Positions 54,488 through 64,000 of a stretch of DNA of 64,000 nt are shown here, one piece after another; position 1 is the first letter of the stretch, and every line of letters begins with the position of its first letter. Below the pieces are notes generated by a model. It did not search any database, had not been told where the DNA came from, and saw only the letters and a list, made by a program, of their open reading frames with translations. A program made the position numbers and the translations under genes. The stretch comes from Lumbricus terrestris (lineage: Eukaryota; Annelida; Clitellata; Crassiclitellata; Lumbricidae): positions 45,837,253 through 45,901,252 of the forward strand of contig OX457043.1 in assembly GCA_949752735.1 (NCBI GenBank), in the 5' to 3' direction.

Positions 54488-54658
54488 CAGGTTTTTTTAA
54501 CGTGCAGCTGTACACAAAATTTGCAGCTGTGAAGCACTTCTGTTCAGTTAAAACTAGCAGAAAGGTCATTGTCCTCCGATTGGAAATAATTTACCATGGA
54601 TGATGGGAAAGGAAAGAAGGAGTTGTGCAGTTCTAAAAATTCCTTAAAAACAGCCTTG
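54488..54658 (+). mobile_element. hAT-like MITE M1, complete copy
   Basis: 171 bp from CAGGTTTTTTTAACGTGCAG to CCTTAAAAACAGCCTTG. Flanks CTCCCAAC (54480-54487) and CTCCCAGC (54659-54666) match at 7 of 8 bases. Confidence 0.86.
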
Positions 54659-55075
54659 CTCCCAGCTTCTAAAATTCCGCAAACATTCCTCCCTGACCCA
54701 AACTAAGATATGAACCTCGACGTTTTCGACAATGGTTATTTTGTCTCAATCTGTCTCTGCGTCTGCAAGCTAGTTCTGAATCAAGGCTTCTGCTTCGGCG
54801 AATCTTTGACCACATCGTGGCTCAATGCCTATGCTATGTTAAACTTCAAGTACTCGCCATGGTCGTTCGGAAGCGATTGAAATCGCATCAATATCAACAG
54901 CCATTAAATTTTAAAAATAATATATAGATTTTGATCGATTACGTCAGGTAGATTTCTGCGAACCCATAAACATATCGCTGGGCAGGAACTCATTCAGTGG
55001 CGTCTCACCGAGAGCACAAAATATGTATTGTGAATTCTTCGGAGACTTTTTATTATTCATTCTATGCTCATTCTA

Positions 55076-55128
55076 TGGACTTATATTGCGCTCCTTCAAG
55101 AAACCTACTCAGGAGCACTCCCAGTCCA
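55076..55128 (-). mobile_element. solitary LINE/SINE 3' tail
   Basis: On the minus strand TGGGAGTGCTCCTGAGTAGG..CTTGAAGGAGCGCAATATAA matches the shared tail. Confidence 0.55.
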
Positions 55129-55974
55129 CCTACAGCAAAGAGATTTATGGAACAAAGTTGATTGGATTGGTCAGATGTAATAAGCTCATACTTCCTTACT
55201 TACATGTACTTATTGCCTACGGTTCGTGATTGTGGATATTACTCTGGGACATGTAAAAAAAGCGTCTCATTGTTAAAGAATTTTTGATGAATCCTTGGTT
55301 TCCAAGCGTGACGTCATAGAAATCAGGGTAGCAATAAAAATTATAATCTTCGTTTAACTTCAAGTTGACACAACGCAGTATGATTAGTCTACAATCCATA
55401 GTAAGAACGGATGATAAATTTTTACACAAGTAGAATTTTATTGTGGCAGCCAACAGGGCGCCCATAACGTCCTAATACTGATTTTGACTTAATTATTGTA
55501 TCGGGGACCGACGTGTCAGTTAAGTTCAGGATAGGCGTCGTAAGGGTCGATTGGGATTCACGTTAGGCGTCGTGAGGATCGGTTAGGGTCAGATTTAATG
55601 TCAGTGTCGTCATTCGCTCCCCGATACGTCTTAAGTATAGCATGGGGAACCGACGTATCGGTAAGACAGAGATAGAGACATAGAGTGAGCTGCGTGATGA
55701 AAGTCGTTTCCTCATGATGGAAAGAGCAAGAAGAAATATTATTTTTAAAAACGTTGACCAGTGTGAAATTGAACGTAGGCAGTGGCAGTATGCACCACAT
55801 AGAAGTCTAGTGATCTACGAGTAGCAGCAAAGATAAAGTGTCTCAAGATGGGTCACTGGGCAGAAGGAAGTTGTCGACAAAATAATGTATACAGTGTGCC
55901 AACTGCCAAGACATTTATAAAGTGCCACTTTGAAAATTCACAGACGCGCTCGACGTGAAAGCATCAAACAGCCA

Positions 55975-56227
55975 AAATCTCTCGCTATCTACGTAAACGA
56001 GTTTTGAATCCGTCTCTCTTGTTTTGCTTGTTGATGAGTAGACTACGGCTAAGGACTTTACTTATCAATGGTATCAGAGACGATTCAGACGAATCAAAGA
56101 GTTCTGACGTCGTAAAATCTGTGAAGATTTGTAGGTTGCTGATATCTCTCTTCAGACGTTTCGTGTTAAATGAGAAATTGGATGTGAAAAATATTCTCTT
56201 CGGCTTCGACATTGTAAAACTCACCTG
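55975..56227 (+). repeat. dispersed repeat R2, copy 2
   Basis: Partner of 38278-38525, with moderate divergence. A 74-codon frame across it is not conserved as a frame in the other copy. Confidence 0.78.
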
Positions 56228-57655
56228 AGATTCGATGGCTGTAAAAATCTTTTGAGTTTATTGTTCTGCTCAAGTGTTTCTCTAGAGTTTTCGTAGTGGA
56301 AATGCTCAAGAGGTTTGACGTCTGCAGTGGCTAATGAGCTTTCTCCGGAGATTTATCTTGAAGCTTATTAGGATTTGATCCCATTTCATTTGCTGCAGCC
56401 TATCAACGCTTTTTTACGTATGGTTAAAAATCTTACGAGATGCTCAAGGATTATTATGGGTTTTGATCGACAATATCTTCATGAATCTTGATTTCGTTAA
56501 TATCACTTAAACGACTCCAGACTTAATTAAGACATTGTAAACACCACGTATTTGTCTTGTCTCTGACCGCCTCCACAACCGTCTGTCTTCAGGTATTTTT
56601 CCTCTGTCGTCTTCAGTAAGCCCACCTAAATCATAGTCAAACCTGCTCTCAATCCACCAACCGCTTCTCATAATGTAACCAAGGTATTTCAACTTCCTTG
56701 TCTTAATGTTGCCTTTAAAAGCTGACGTCCTATGTTGATTTGTTCCAAGTCAAGTCAAGTCAAGTTTAGACAAGTCAAGTCAATTAAGTTTATTTATCCC
56801 ATCATCAACGTACAACGTACAAGAAAATGCAATACCCATTCATTGGTTTTCATTGCCATCCATGAAATTCTCATTTTTATTCTGCCCCAGTCTTTACATT
56901 TCGAATCAATTTCTCCTTATCTCAGATAATACGCTTCGACTGGCCATATTAATTGCCCTCAAAAGTCTTATTTTTCGTCGCTGGTATAGCCTACCATGGT
57001 TTTTCCATAAGTTCTCAACGTTACCATGATACCTCTGCCTTTTTTGCAACCTAACCAAACCATATTGTGCCTTGGTAAACATTGGTGTAGCCTATTTATT
57101 GAATTATTCTACGAGTTATAGCCTACCTCCCAAAAACATTTACATGTACTGTCGTTTTAGAAAACTAAAATTGTGGAACAATAGGATCATGTCCATTGTC
57201 CAATGGAACCCCCCAAAAAGACCTAAACCCAAGAAATTGTTTCTTGCAATGCCCCTTATATAGGCCAATAGTAAAATCCAAGCAGCTTTGCTGCAGGCTT
57301 TATACCAATCTCCTTGCACATATAGTCCGTTTTCACCTGAATACCTTCTGCCAGATTATCTCTTTCCGTGGTCTCGCGTGTAAACATTGTTGACAGCAAA
57401 TTGGATAGACGCACCTCAATGGGTTCTTCAGATGCGATAATGTTCTTGTTTTTGTAGCCAACTGTTATCCTTGATCTGCTTGTTTTTCTTCTCGTTCTTA
57501 TTTCTGTTCTTTGTCCGTTCTCACACTTGGACGCTTGAATGACGTCATCCACGAGAAGGCACAGGAGGATTGTTTGTACATGACTGTATTTCTGTTCTCT
57601 TCTTTGTCTTCTGCCTTTTGTCTTTAGAAGTCAGTTCTCTTCTTTTGTCCATTGT
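56228..57655. other. intergenic, no gene seen
   Basis: Holds a CAAGT array (56747-56785) and a 98-codon minus-strand frame (57256-57552) with no recognised domain. Confidence 0.5.
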
Positions 57656-57689
57656 TACGCTCTGCTCTTTTGTCTTTTTTATGCGTTTA

Positions 57690-57985
57690 CCTTATCTTGC
57701 CTTCCTCGACTTATCTTATCTTATCCTGTCAAAGCTTATCTGACATTGCATTGCATAATCCTAAATTGCCTTATCTAGCCTTAACTTATCTAACCTTACA
57801 ATTTATCTTATCCTATCTTATTATTCTTGTCCTATTTCATCTTGCGCCATCTTGTCCTATCCTGTATTGTTTTGGCTTATCGTATCTTTGTATCTTATCT
57901 TATCTCTTCTTAAATCCTTTCTTAACTTAGCTTATAGTATACGACCTCATCGTAAAGTATCGTATCGAATAAAATCCTGTCCTAT
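57690..57985 (+). repeat. degenerate (CTTAT)n array
   Basis: Pentanucleotide-like CTTAT/CCTAT units over about 300 bp, heavily mutated. Confidence 0.8.
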
Positions 57986-58145
57986 GCTATCCTATTCTTA
58001 TATTACCTTATTATTATTCAGTTCCATTCGATATTCGTGCATCACTATGCATCGTCTAATAAATATCTCTCTCTCAGCACTCATTCAGCAACCGTTCTCG
58101 AATTTCAGGACACAATGTTCGTCCCTTGTTGCATCCATCCATCCA

Positions 58146-58195
58146 TTCAAGGTTCCTCTGAGTAGGTACCTTGAAGGGGCGCTATATGAATTACG
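58146..58195 (+). mobile_element. solitary LINE/SINE 3' tail
   Basis: CCTCTGAGTAGG..CCTTGAAGGGGCGCTATATGAATT followed by GATTGATT units. Confidence 0.6.
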
Positions 58196-58382
58196 CTTGA
58201 TTGACGATTGATTGATTCAGTCCCACTATCCCGCTATCCAGTCCCTCCCTCCCTCCCTCCTTTCATGCTTTAATCCTTTGATATCCGATCTTGCACTGAT
58301 TCTTTCCGTCTTTCGCACATTTCCATTTTTTCATTCTGCCCTTATAAATTATTATTGTCATCGCCCGAAGTTCTTTGACAGG

Positions 58383-58538
58383 TTGCGTCTAGACGATGAG
58401 GCGGATAGGAGAGACCGGCCTTGCAATGTGTCGGGGCCGAACAAAGTCCGACTACAGATGGAAAGACGGCGTCCAATCCCAGAGTGGTGGACAGGGAGCC
58501 CACGGGACGCGACCGTATCTCGTTTCTTCACTGATTGA
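58383..58538 (+). CDS. possible isolated coding exon (uncertain)
   Basis: A locally GC-rich, CpG-containing stretch preceded by a plausible acceptor (pyrimidine-rich region, then TTCTTTGACAG|GTTGCG). One frame is open to a TGA at 58536 and is rich in Arg/Asp (RLRLDDEADRRDRP). A second frame is open to 58605. No domain is recognised and no partner exon can be named. Confidence 0.25.
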   Translation: MRLDDEADRRDRPCNVSGPNKVRLQMERRRPIPEWWTGSPRDATVSRFFTD

Positions 58539-58734
58539 CATCGGAACCATTGGCGCCGGATGGCATCGACGGCCAAGTTATACGACAGAAGCTGGATGGC
58601 GTTAACGACCGATTTGGATATTCAAATGGTAGCTATGGCAACGTGACGACATCAAACTTCGATTCGTGTGTTCGCTGCTGCTTGTATATTTGATGCTATG
58701 TCTCTATGGCTGTCTGTATGCATGTCTGCATGTG

Positions 58735-59078
58735 TGCCTGTCTGTATGTCTATCTCTGTCTGTCTGTCTCTCTCTCTCTGTCTCTTATTCTGTGTCTGTA
58801 TGTATTTCTATAGGAGTCTGTCCATGTGTCTGTTACTCAGTCTCTCTCTGTCTGCTCGTCCATCCATCCATCCATCCATCCATCCATCCATCCATCCATC
58901 CATCCATCCATCCATCCATCCATCCATCCATCCATCCATCCATCCATCCATCTACCCACCCATGATCTATGCATCCATGCATTCATGCATACATGCATGA
59001 ATGCATGGATGAATGAATGAATGCATTCATCCACCCACTCATTCACCCACCCACCCGTTCGCTCCATCCATCCATCCA
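58735..59078 (+). repeat. CTGT tract followed by (CATC)n microsatellite
   Basis: CTGT/CTCT-rich to 58855, then about 23 perfect ATCC/CATC units (58858-58950), then CATG/CCAC-type tetranucleotides to 59078. Confidence 0.96.
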
Positions 59079-59159
59079 TCCTAAAATATAAAATATATGT
59101 TGAGTTAAATATATGCTATGCTAAAATATGCTATTAAAGATATTATCTTCTAACAGCAT

Positions 59160-59960
59160 ATTTTAGACATGCACGGGTTACTTCCCTCTCAGCAATCGGG
59201 TTTCCGAAGAAATCAGTGTACCGTGACTCTTCTGGTGCATCTATTGTCTAATTTCTATGGAGCCATAGGCCGTGGTCAGGTCTGTTTGACGCCAGTGCCG
59301 CCATTGAATCAGTTGGCCAATCCATCTTACTCCAACGTCTCTCTGTTTTCTTTGGCTTGACCGGTGCTCCTTTTGAATGATTTTTCTCTTTTCAGTCTGG
59401 GCGCAAGAACTGTGTGATGTAATGTAATGCAATGTGATGTAATTCAGACAATTTATATAGCATCGTCAGAGGCAAGCCACTTCTAGGATGCTTTACACGC
59501 GTAATGTCAAATGTCAGAGAAAATGTCCTGAGCTCGAGAGCAAGTGCAGCTTCAATTGTGTAAAACAAGTTGATTCAGTGTTGATTTCCTGGATAGTTGA
59601 TGGAAGACTGTTCCAGGCGCGTGGTTTTAGGTGTCACCACAGATCCTGTTATGTCCCAGTACCTCTTGATGTACCACAGGGTTCAATGTTGGGTCCTTTG
59701 CTGTACGTTTTCTCTCAATTGTTTCCAACTTTCCATGTTGTCTACACGTGGCCTCCAACACCAACTCTATGCTGATGGCTTGCAGGCCTATGTTCCGAGC
59801 CTTTTCGATTGTGGGTCCCGCCATCTTGAATTGTCTCCCATTAGCCTTGCGATTGACGCCTAGGCTCCGCTGCCTTTTAAAAGTCGCTCAATTCCTGCTG
59901 TTTCAGCTGAGGTTTGAGAGCGCCCCTGAGTAGCGCTCCTGAAAAGACGCTATATAAATT
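59160..59960 (+). pseudogene. LINE reverse transcriptase with 3' end, interrupted
   Basis: The frame near 59170-59300 reads LLPSQQSGFRRNQCTVTLLV then LLSNFYGAIGRGQ, the N-terminal RT palm region of CR1/L2-like LINEs. After a frameshift SILLQRLSVFFGLTGAP continues the same domain. About 59415-59640 interrupts it. The catalytic-region remnant DVPQGSMLGPLLY then LYADGLQAY follows, with the usual YADD box read as YADG. The C-terminal motif SIVGPAILNCLPLALRLTPR follows, and the tail GAGCGCCCCTGAGTAG..GACGCTATATAAATT ends at 59960. Dead by frameshift and box mutation. Confidence 0.78.
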
Positions 59961-60029
59961 CTCGAAACGGATGAATGAATAAAGCGAGAGTTATAAATAA
60001 CCAGAGAGGAGACAATGGCAGACAGATAC

Positions 60030-60192
60030 ACACACATATACATACACATACACACACACAAACACACACACACACAAGCACACACACACACACATCCACA
60101 CACACACACACACGCACGCGCATACATATACACACGAACACACGAGCGCGCGCACAAACACACAATCACGCACACTTACACACAAACACTGA
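60030..60192 (+). repeat. (CA)n microsatellite
   Basis: CA dinucleotides with T/G interruptions. Confidence 0.97.
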
Positions 60193-60764
60193 GAGATATG
60201 AAGAGATACGCATAGACAGACTACGCAGGACATTTGTGATTAACGCTACATCTAGTGAACTCACGGATCCCGTGCCAACGCATCGTAGCTGCAGTCAAAT
60301 GATGCAAATTCTCACGTGTACGATGAGCTCCAGCCTCCAGTGTTATAGAGATAATTATAGTCATAAGCGTATTAGAATTACAGATGTCTTGGTCAAGGTA
60401 GCCGACTCGATAAACTGCTCCCTGAGTTCGCGTGCGAAATATATGCAAGGAATGGTCTTAATTATGTATTGGCGCCAAATAAATGAGTTACAATGACAAT
60501 AGTAGCCATGTCAATAGTTAATAAATTCATTTAAATTAAGAGCGTCTAATTTCAAAATAATAATGATAATTTGTTTCAGCGCCTGCCAGTTATCATTCAG
60601 CGCTCCAATGCTGTTGCGTTCCACAGAACTTTTGTTCTTACAGATCTTGACATGGATGACACTCTAGTGTTAAAATTTCTTATTAATATCTGAAACCTGA
60701 GGGATTACAGATACCTCGGGCGAAAACAAAATTATAAAAATGAGGACAGTATTAACAGCGGTAA

Positions 60765-61460
<696 letters not shown>

Positions 61461-61779
61461 CATAATAGTCTACTTTTTCCAAGTCAGAACTTGTCCAGAC
61501 TTACTTTGTCTTCGGATAGGAGAGAGTTTTATCAGCGTCAGTGATCACATGCATGTACTGTTTATTATAGTAGACCTCGGGTGAAAGAGAAAATAACAAT
61601 AATAATTGCAAAAACAATTGCTGCTGATCAGTCACATCGAGTATCTACTAATGAGCGTTTCAAGTATTATACGGGAAGTCGTCTTCTCCAGTCAAGTGAC
61701 TGACCTCCAACGACATCCGGTTGGTCTAAGCTTAGACCGTGGTCGACAACGAAGGATGGTTGACTCAAGGGCATTGCTC

Positions 61780-62225
61780 GACCGTCTCTCTCTCTCTCTG
61801 CCCCGGTCTTTGCCTCAGCCTCTCTCTGTCTGCCTGTGTTTCTGTCTGGGTGTCTATCTGTCTCTTTCTGTCTCTGGCTCTCGCTCTCTCCTGTGTTTGT
61901 CTCTCTGTCCATAAACGTGTATGTCTGTCTTTGTGCATCATCCGGTGACGCTTCTTTTATATCTGTTTGTCTGACTGCCTGCCTGTCTGTCTGTATGTCT
62001 GTCTGTCTGTCTATCTGTCTGTCTGTCCCGTTACTTCTCTTCCGCTTACCGTGTTGCTGAGATGTGAGTGATGGCTGTTGCTGCGGCAAGTGTCGTAGGT
62101 TGGTAAATGCATCCTCCTCCTCCTGCTCCTCCTCCTCCTGCTTCTCCTCCTCCTCTTTCTCGTCCCTCCTTTTCCTCGTCCTCGTCCTTATTATCCTCCT
62201 CCTCAGCATCTTCATCTTTTTGTCT
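61780..62225 (+). repeat. CTCTGT and CTC-rich tract
   Basis: TCTC/CTGT to 62030, then CTC trinucleotides from 62108 to 62220. Confidence 0.9.
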
Positions 62226-62439
62226 TCGTTGATTACAATTCACTTCATCCACCGTCAGATCGTCCATTTATTGCTTTACGGCTTCGATATCATTCATTCA
62301 CTCACTACTTCACTCATTCATTCATACAATCCCACACGCACCACGTGAACACACACATGGACACATAAAAACACATACGTATGTGCACATATACAACTAC
62401 CCACTTACGCATTAAAACAAACACACACGCGCGTATTTT

Positions 62440-62900
62440 CATAAGCTCTAAATGACCTGCTTTTAGAACAAATGGAAAAGGCGCAACAGAACCAGCAAGT
62501 GACGTTCACACGCTCTGACCAACAGAACTACACTCGCGAGCAAAGCCAGCCGTTCGTAGGTGGCGCTGCAGTACATAGCGGCGTCGTTCTGACGTAATTT
62601 ATTGCAGTTCCCATCGTTTATAATTCTCGCCCGTTCAACTGGCGCCGCGTAGCGCCAGCGCAAGCGGAAGTACAACCTAGATTATATTTATCTTGCACGA
62701 CGACGGCCGCGCGCAGAAGCTCCTGGTGATTGCGCTATAAAACGCAGACTGTCTTCAACGGCGGCCGAGGGGGATGATGGGAATGAGGCGGAAGTGACGA
62801 GGTTCATTGAGCGTGGACGCATCAATCGGGACGCCGAGTGTACTCGGGAGAGCTCGGTCAATAACGCCAGAGATAGACTATTATAATAGGGGTCCGAACG
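62440..62900. other. locally CpG-rich segment, no gene confirmed
   Basis: Denser in CpG than its surroundings (e.g. GGCGCCGCGTAGCGCCAGCG at 62641). A 97-codon minus-strand frame (62688-62981) has no recognised domain. It could be a promoter or first exon, but nothing decides. Confidence 0.3.
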
Positions 62901-63007
62901 AGCTATACCACTCGGTTTCGAGTCGACTTTATAGGTTCCCGTTTGACTGGCAATTTGTATTTTATACTTCAAACGCCCCACTGCTTGTTGCTGTTAACGA
63001 TTGTGCT

Positions 63008-63110
63008 GTGCCAATATCAAGGATGATTAGTGTAGCCCTCCTAGTTTCTCCAGGTTTTGGACTGGCACTGCCATAGCACGAGCAGTGGCGGTGTTCGAAT
63101 GTCCCAGCTT
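63008..63110 (+). repeat. dispersed repeat R3, copy
   Basis: CAAGGATGATTAGTGTAGCC, TTTCTCCAGGTTTTGGACTG, GCACTGCCA and GCAGTGGCGG, aligned with 52439-52524. Confidence 0.72.
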
Positions 63111-63147
63111 ATAAAATAAATATTATGCGTAGATGTGACAACACATC

Positions 63148-63210
63148 GCCTCTGGGTAGTTTCGTGAAGGGGCGCTATATAAATGCTAATAATGAATGAA
63201 TGAATGAACA
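63148..63210 (+). mobile_element. solitary LINE/SINE 3' tail with GAAT repeats
   Basis: CGCCTCTGGGTAG..GTGAAGGGGCGCTATATAAAT followed by (GAAT)n, the usual 3' terminus of these elements. Confidence 0.62.
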
Positions 63211-63684
63211 TGCTGTTCGAAAACACTCCCTCTTAATTCACATGCAATCCGCCATTATCCGAGGCTGTTCAAGAAGTCTCCGGAAGCACCCCTCCGCGGT
63301 GATTAATACAATATCATGCCCTATATAGGCCTATAGATTATATATACACACATATAATTATATACATGTATATATTATATAATATGACTAGATGGGATAC
63401 TGTTCCATTACTTGTCCCTCCCCCCCCCAATAAAGCAGTCCGAGTACTCCCTTCAGCCAAGGACACACGATGGAGTTTTTTCTCCCGGAGGCTGGCGATC
63501 AAATGCGACGAACATTTCTTATTCGAATGATATATTCTAATTATTCTCGTCCTTGGATGTAGTCCGTGGCACATTGCCTATGCATAATCCGTTCTTATAC
63601 TTATTTACTCAGAGTCGTAAGTGCAGAGCGGTGGTCAAGCTTAGCAAGACGACTCGACAAAATGCACAGCCAGAAAACGTGGTT

Positions 63685-63906
63685 TTGCAGCCATAGACTA
63701 TAATTCACAGACAGAAAAGTGACCGGAAAATGTGGTCCCAGCCTAATTCACAGACAGAAAAGTGACCGAAAATGTGGTCCCAGCCTAGTTCACAGACAGA
63801 AAAGTGACCGAAAATGTGGTCCCAGCCATAGACCAATTACAGATAGAAAAGTGACCGAAAATGTGGTCCCAGCCATAGCCTCATTCGCAGATAGAAAAGT
63901 GACCGA
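63685..63906 (+). repeat. tandem repeat, about 5 units of 45-58 bp
   Basis: Units of CACAGACAGAAAAGTGACCG, AAAATGTGGTCCCAGCC. The last two units carry CAGATAGAAAAGTG. Unit length varies because of a CATAGAC.. insertion in some units. Confidence 0.93.
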
Positions 63907-64000
63907 GTTTTTACCCGTTGCCTCAACTATGCAATCAGATGTCTTTGGAATAGAAACCGATTCTCAGCTTAGCGCCTGATACTTAATTTCCGGTGAGAGA

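Noticed and set aside
59975..60496. 173-codon frame across the CA repeat
   Set aside because: The Thr-His part is repeat-derived and the C-terminal part shows no domain.
63685..63906. CRISPR-like spaced repeats
   Set aside because: The window is eukaryotic, units are few and degenerate, linkers are not unique spacers of constant length, and no cas gene is present.

Overview
The window is eukaryotic, nuclear and almost certainly from a marine invertebrate animal. Genes are sparse. Simple repeats dominate, with every major class present. tRNA-derived SINEs, non-LTR (LINE) fragments and short inverted-repeat DNA transposons are scattered throughout. A 7-exodomain protocadherin written almost entirely in one exon and an ankyrin/Mab-21 fusion gene fit a lophotrochozoan such as a mollusc or brachiopod. 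I cannot fix the phylum from sequence alone.

Layout. 1-5 kb: a hAT-like MITE family (including a copy nested inside another copy), SINEs, and a small secreted cysteine-rich peptide exon (4969-5259). 5-21 kb: a CACGTG-rich minisatellite, long GA, GACA, TCC and CAC tracts, a 1.6-kb non-autonomous hAT element with an exact 8-bp target duplication (10895-12494), and a 42-bp minisatellite with an open frame. 21.7-26.4 kb: a protocadherin gene, one large exon plus a predicted short last exon, with SINE, LINE and GAT repeats in the intron. 26.6-34.2 kb: a complete, apparently young LTR retrotransposon on the minus strand. Its Gag-like ORF begins inside the 5' LTR, and it has no reverse transcriptase or integrase. 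34-43 kb: MITEs, a CATA tract, a deleted MULE with 9-bp target duplications and modular inverted repeats, a LINE C-terminal fragment and a decayed piece of an ankyrin-type gene. 43.4-48.0 kb: a 1517-aa single-exon ankyrin-repeat protein ending in a Mab-21/cGAS-like nucleotidyltransferase domain whose three acidic positions look intact. 48-64 kb: segmental duplications, LINE reverse-transcriptase remnants, SINEs and a very long TAG/CAG tract.

Functionally there are three credible host genes: the cysteine-rich peptide (+), the protocadherin (+) and the ANK/Mab-21 protein (-). They are far apart and show no sign of co-regulation. The ANK/Mab-21 gene is the most interesting because its C-terminus has the features of cGAS-like receptors (cGLRs), which make cyclic-dinucleotide second messengers in animal innate immunity. 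The rest is mobile DNA. SINE family S1 and the resident LINE share the same 3' tail, as expected if the SINE is mobilised by that LINE.
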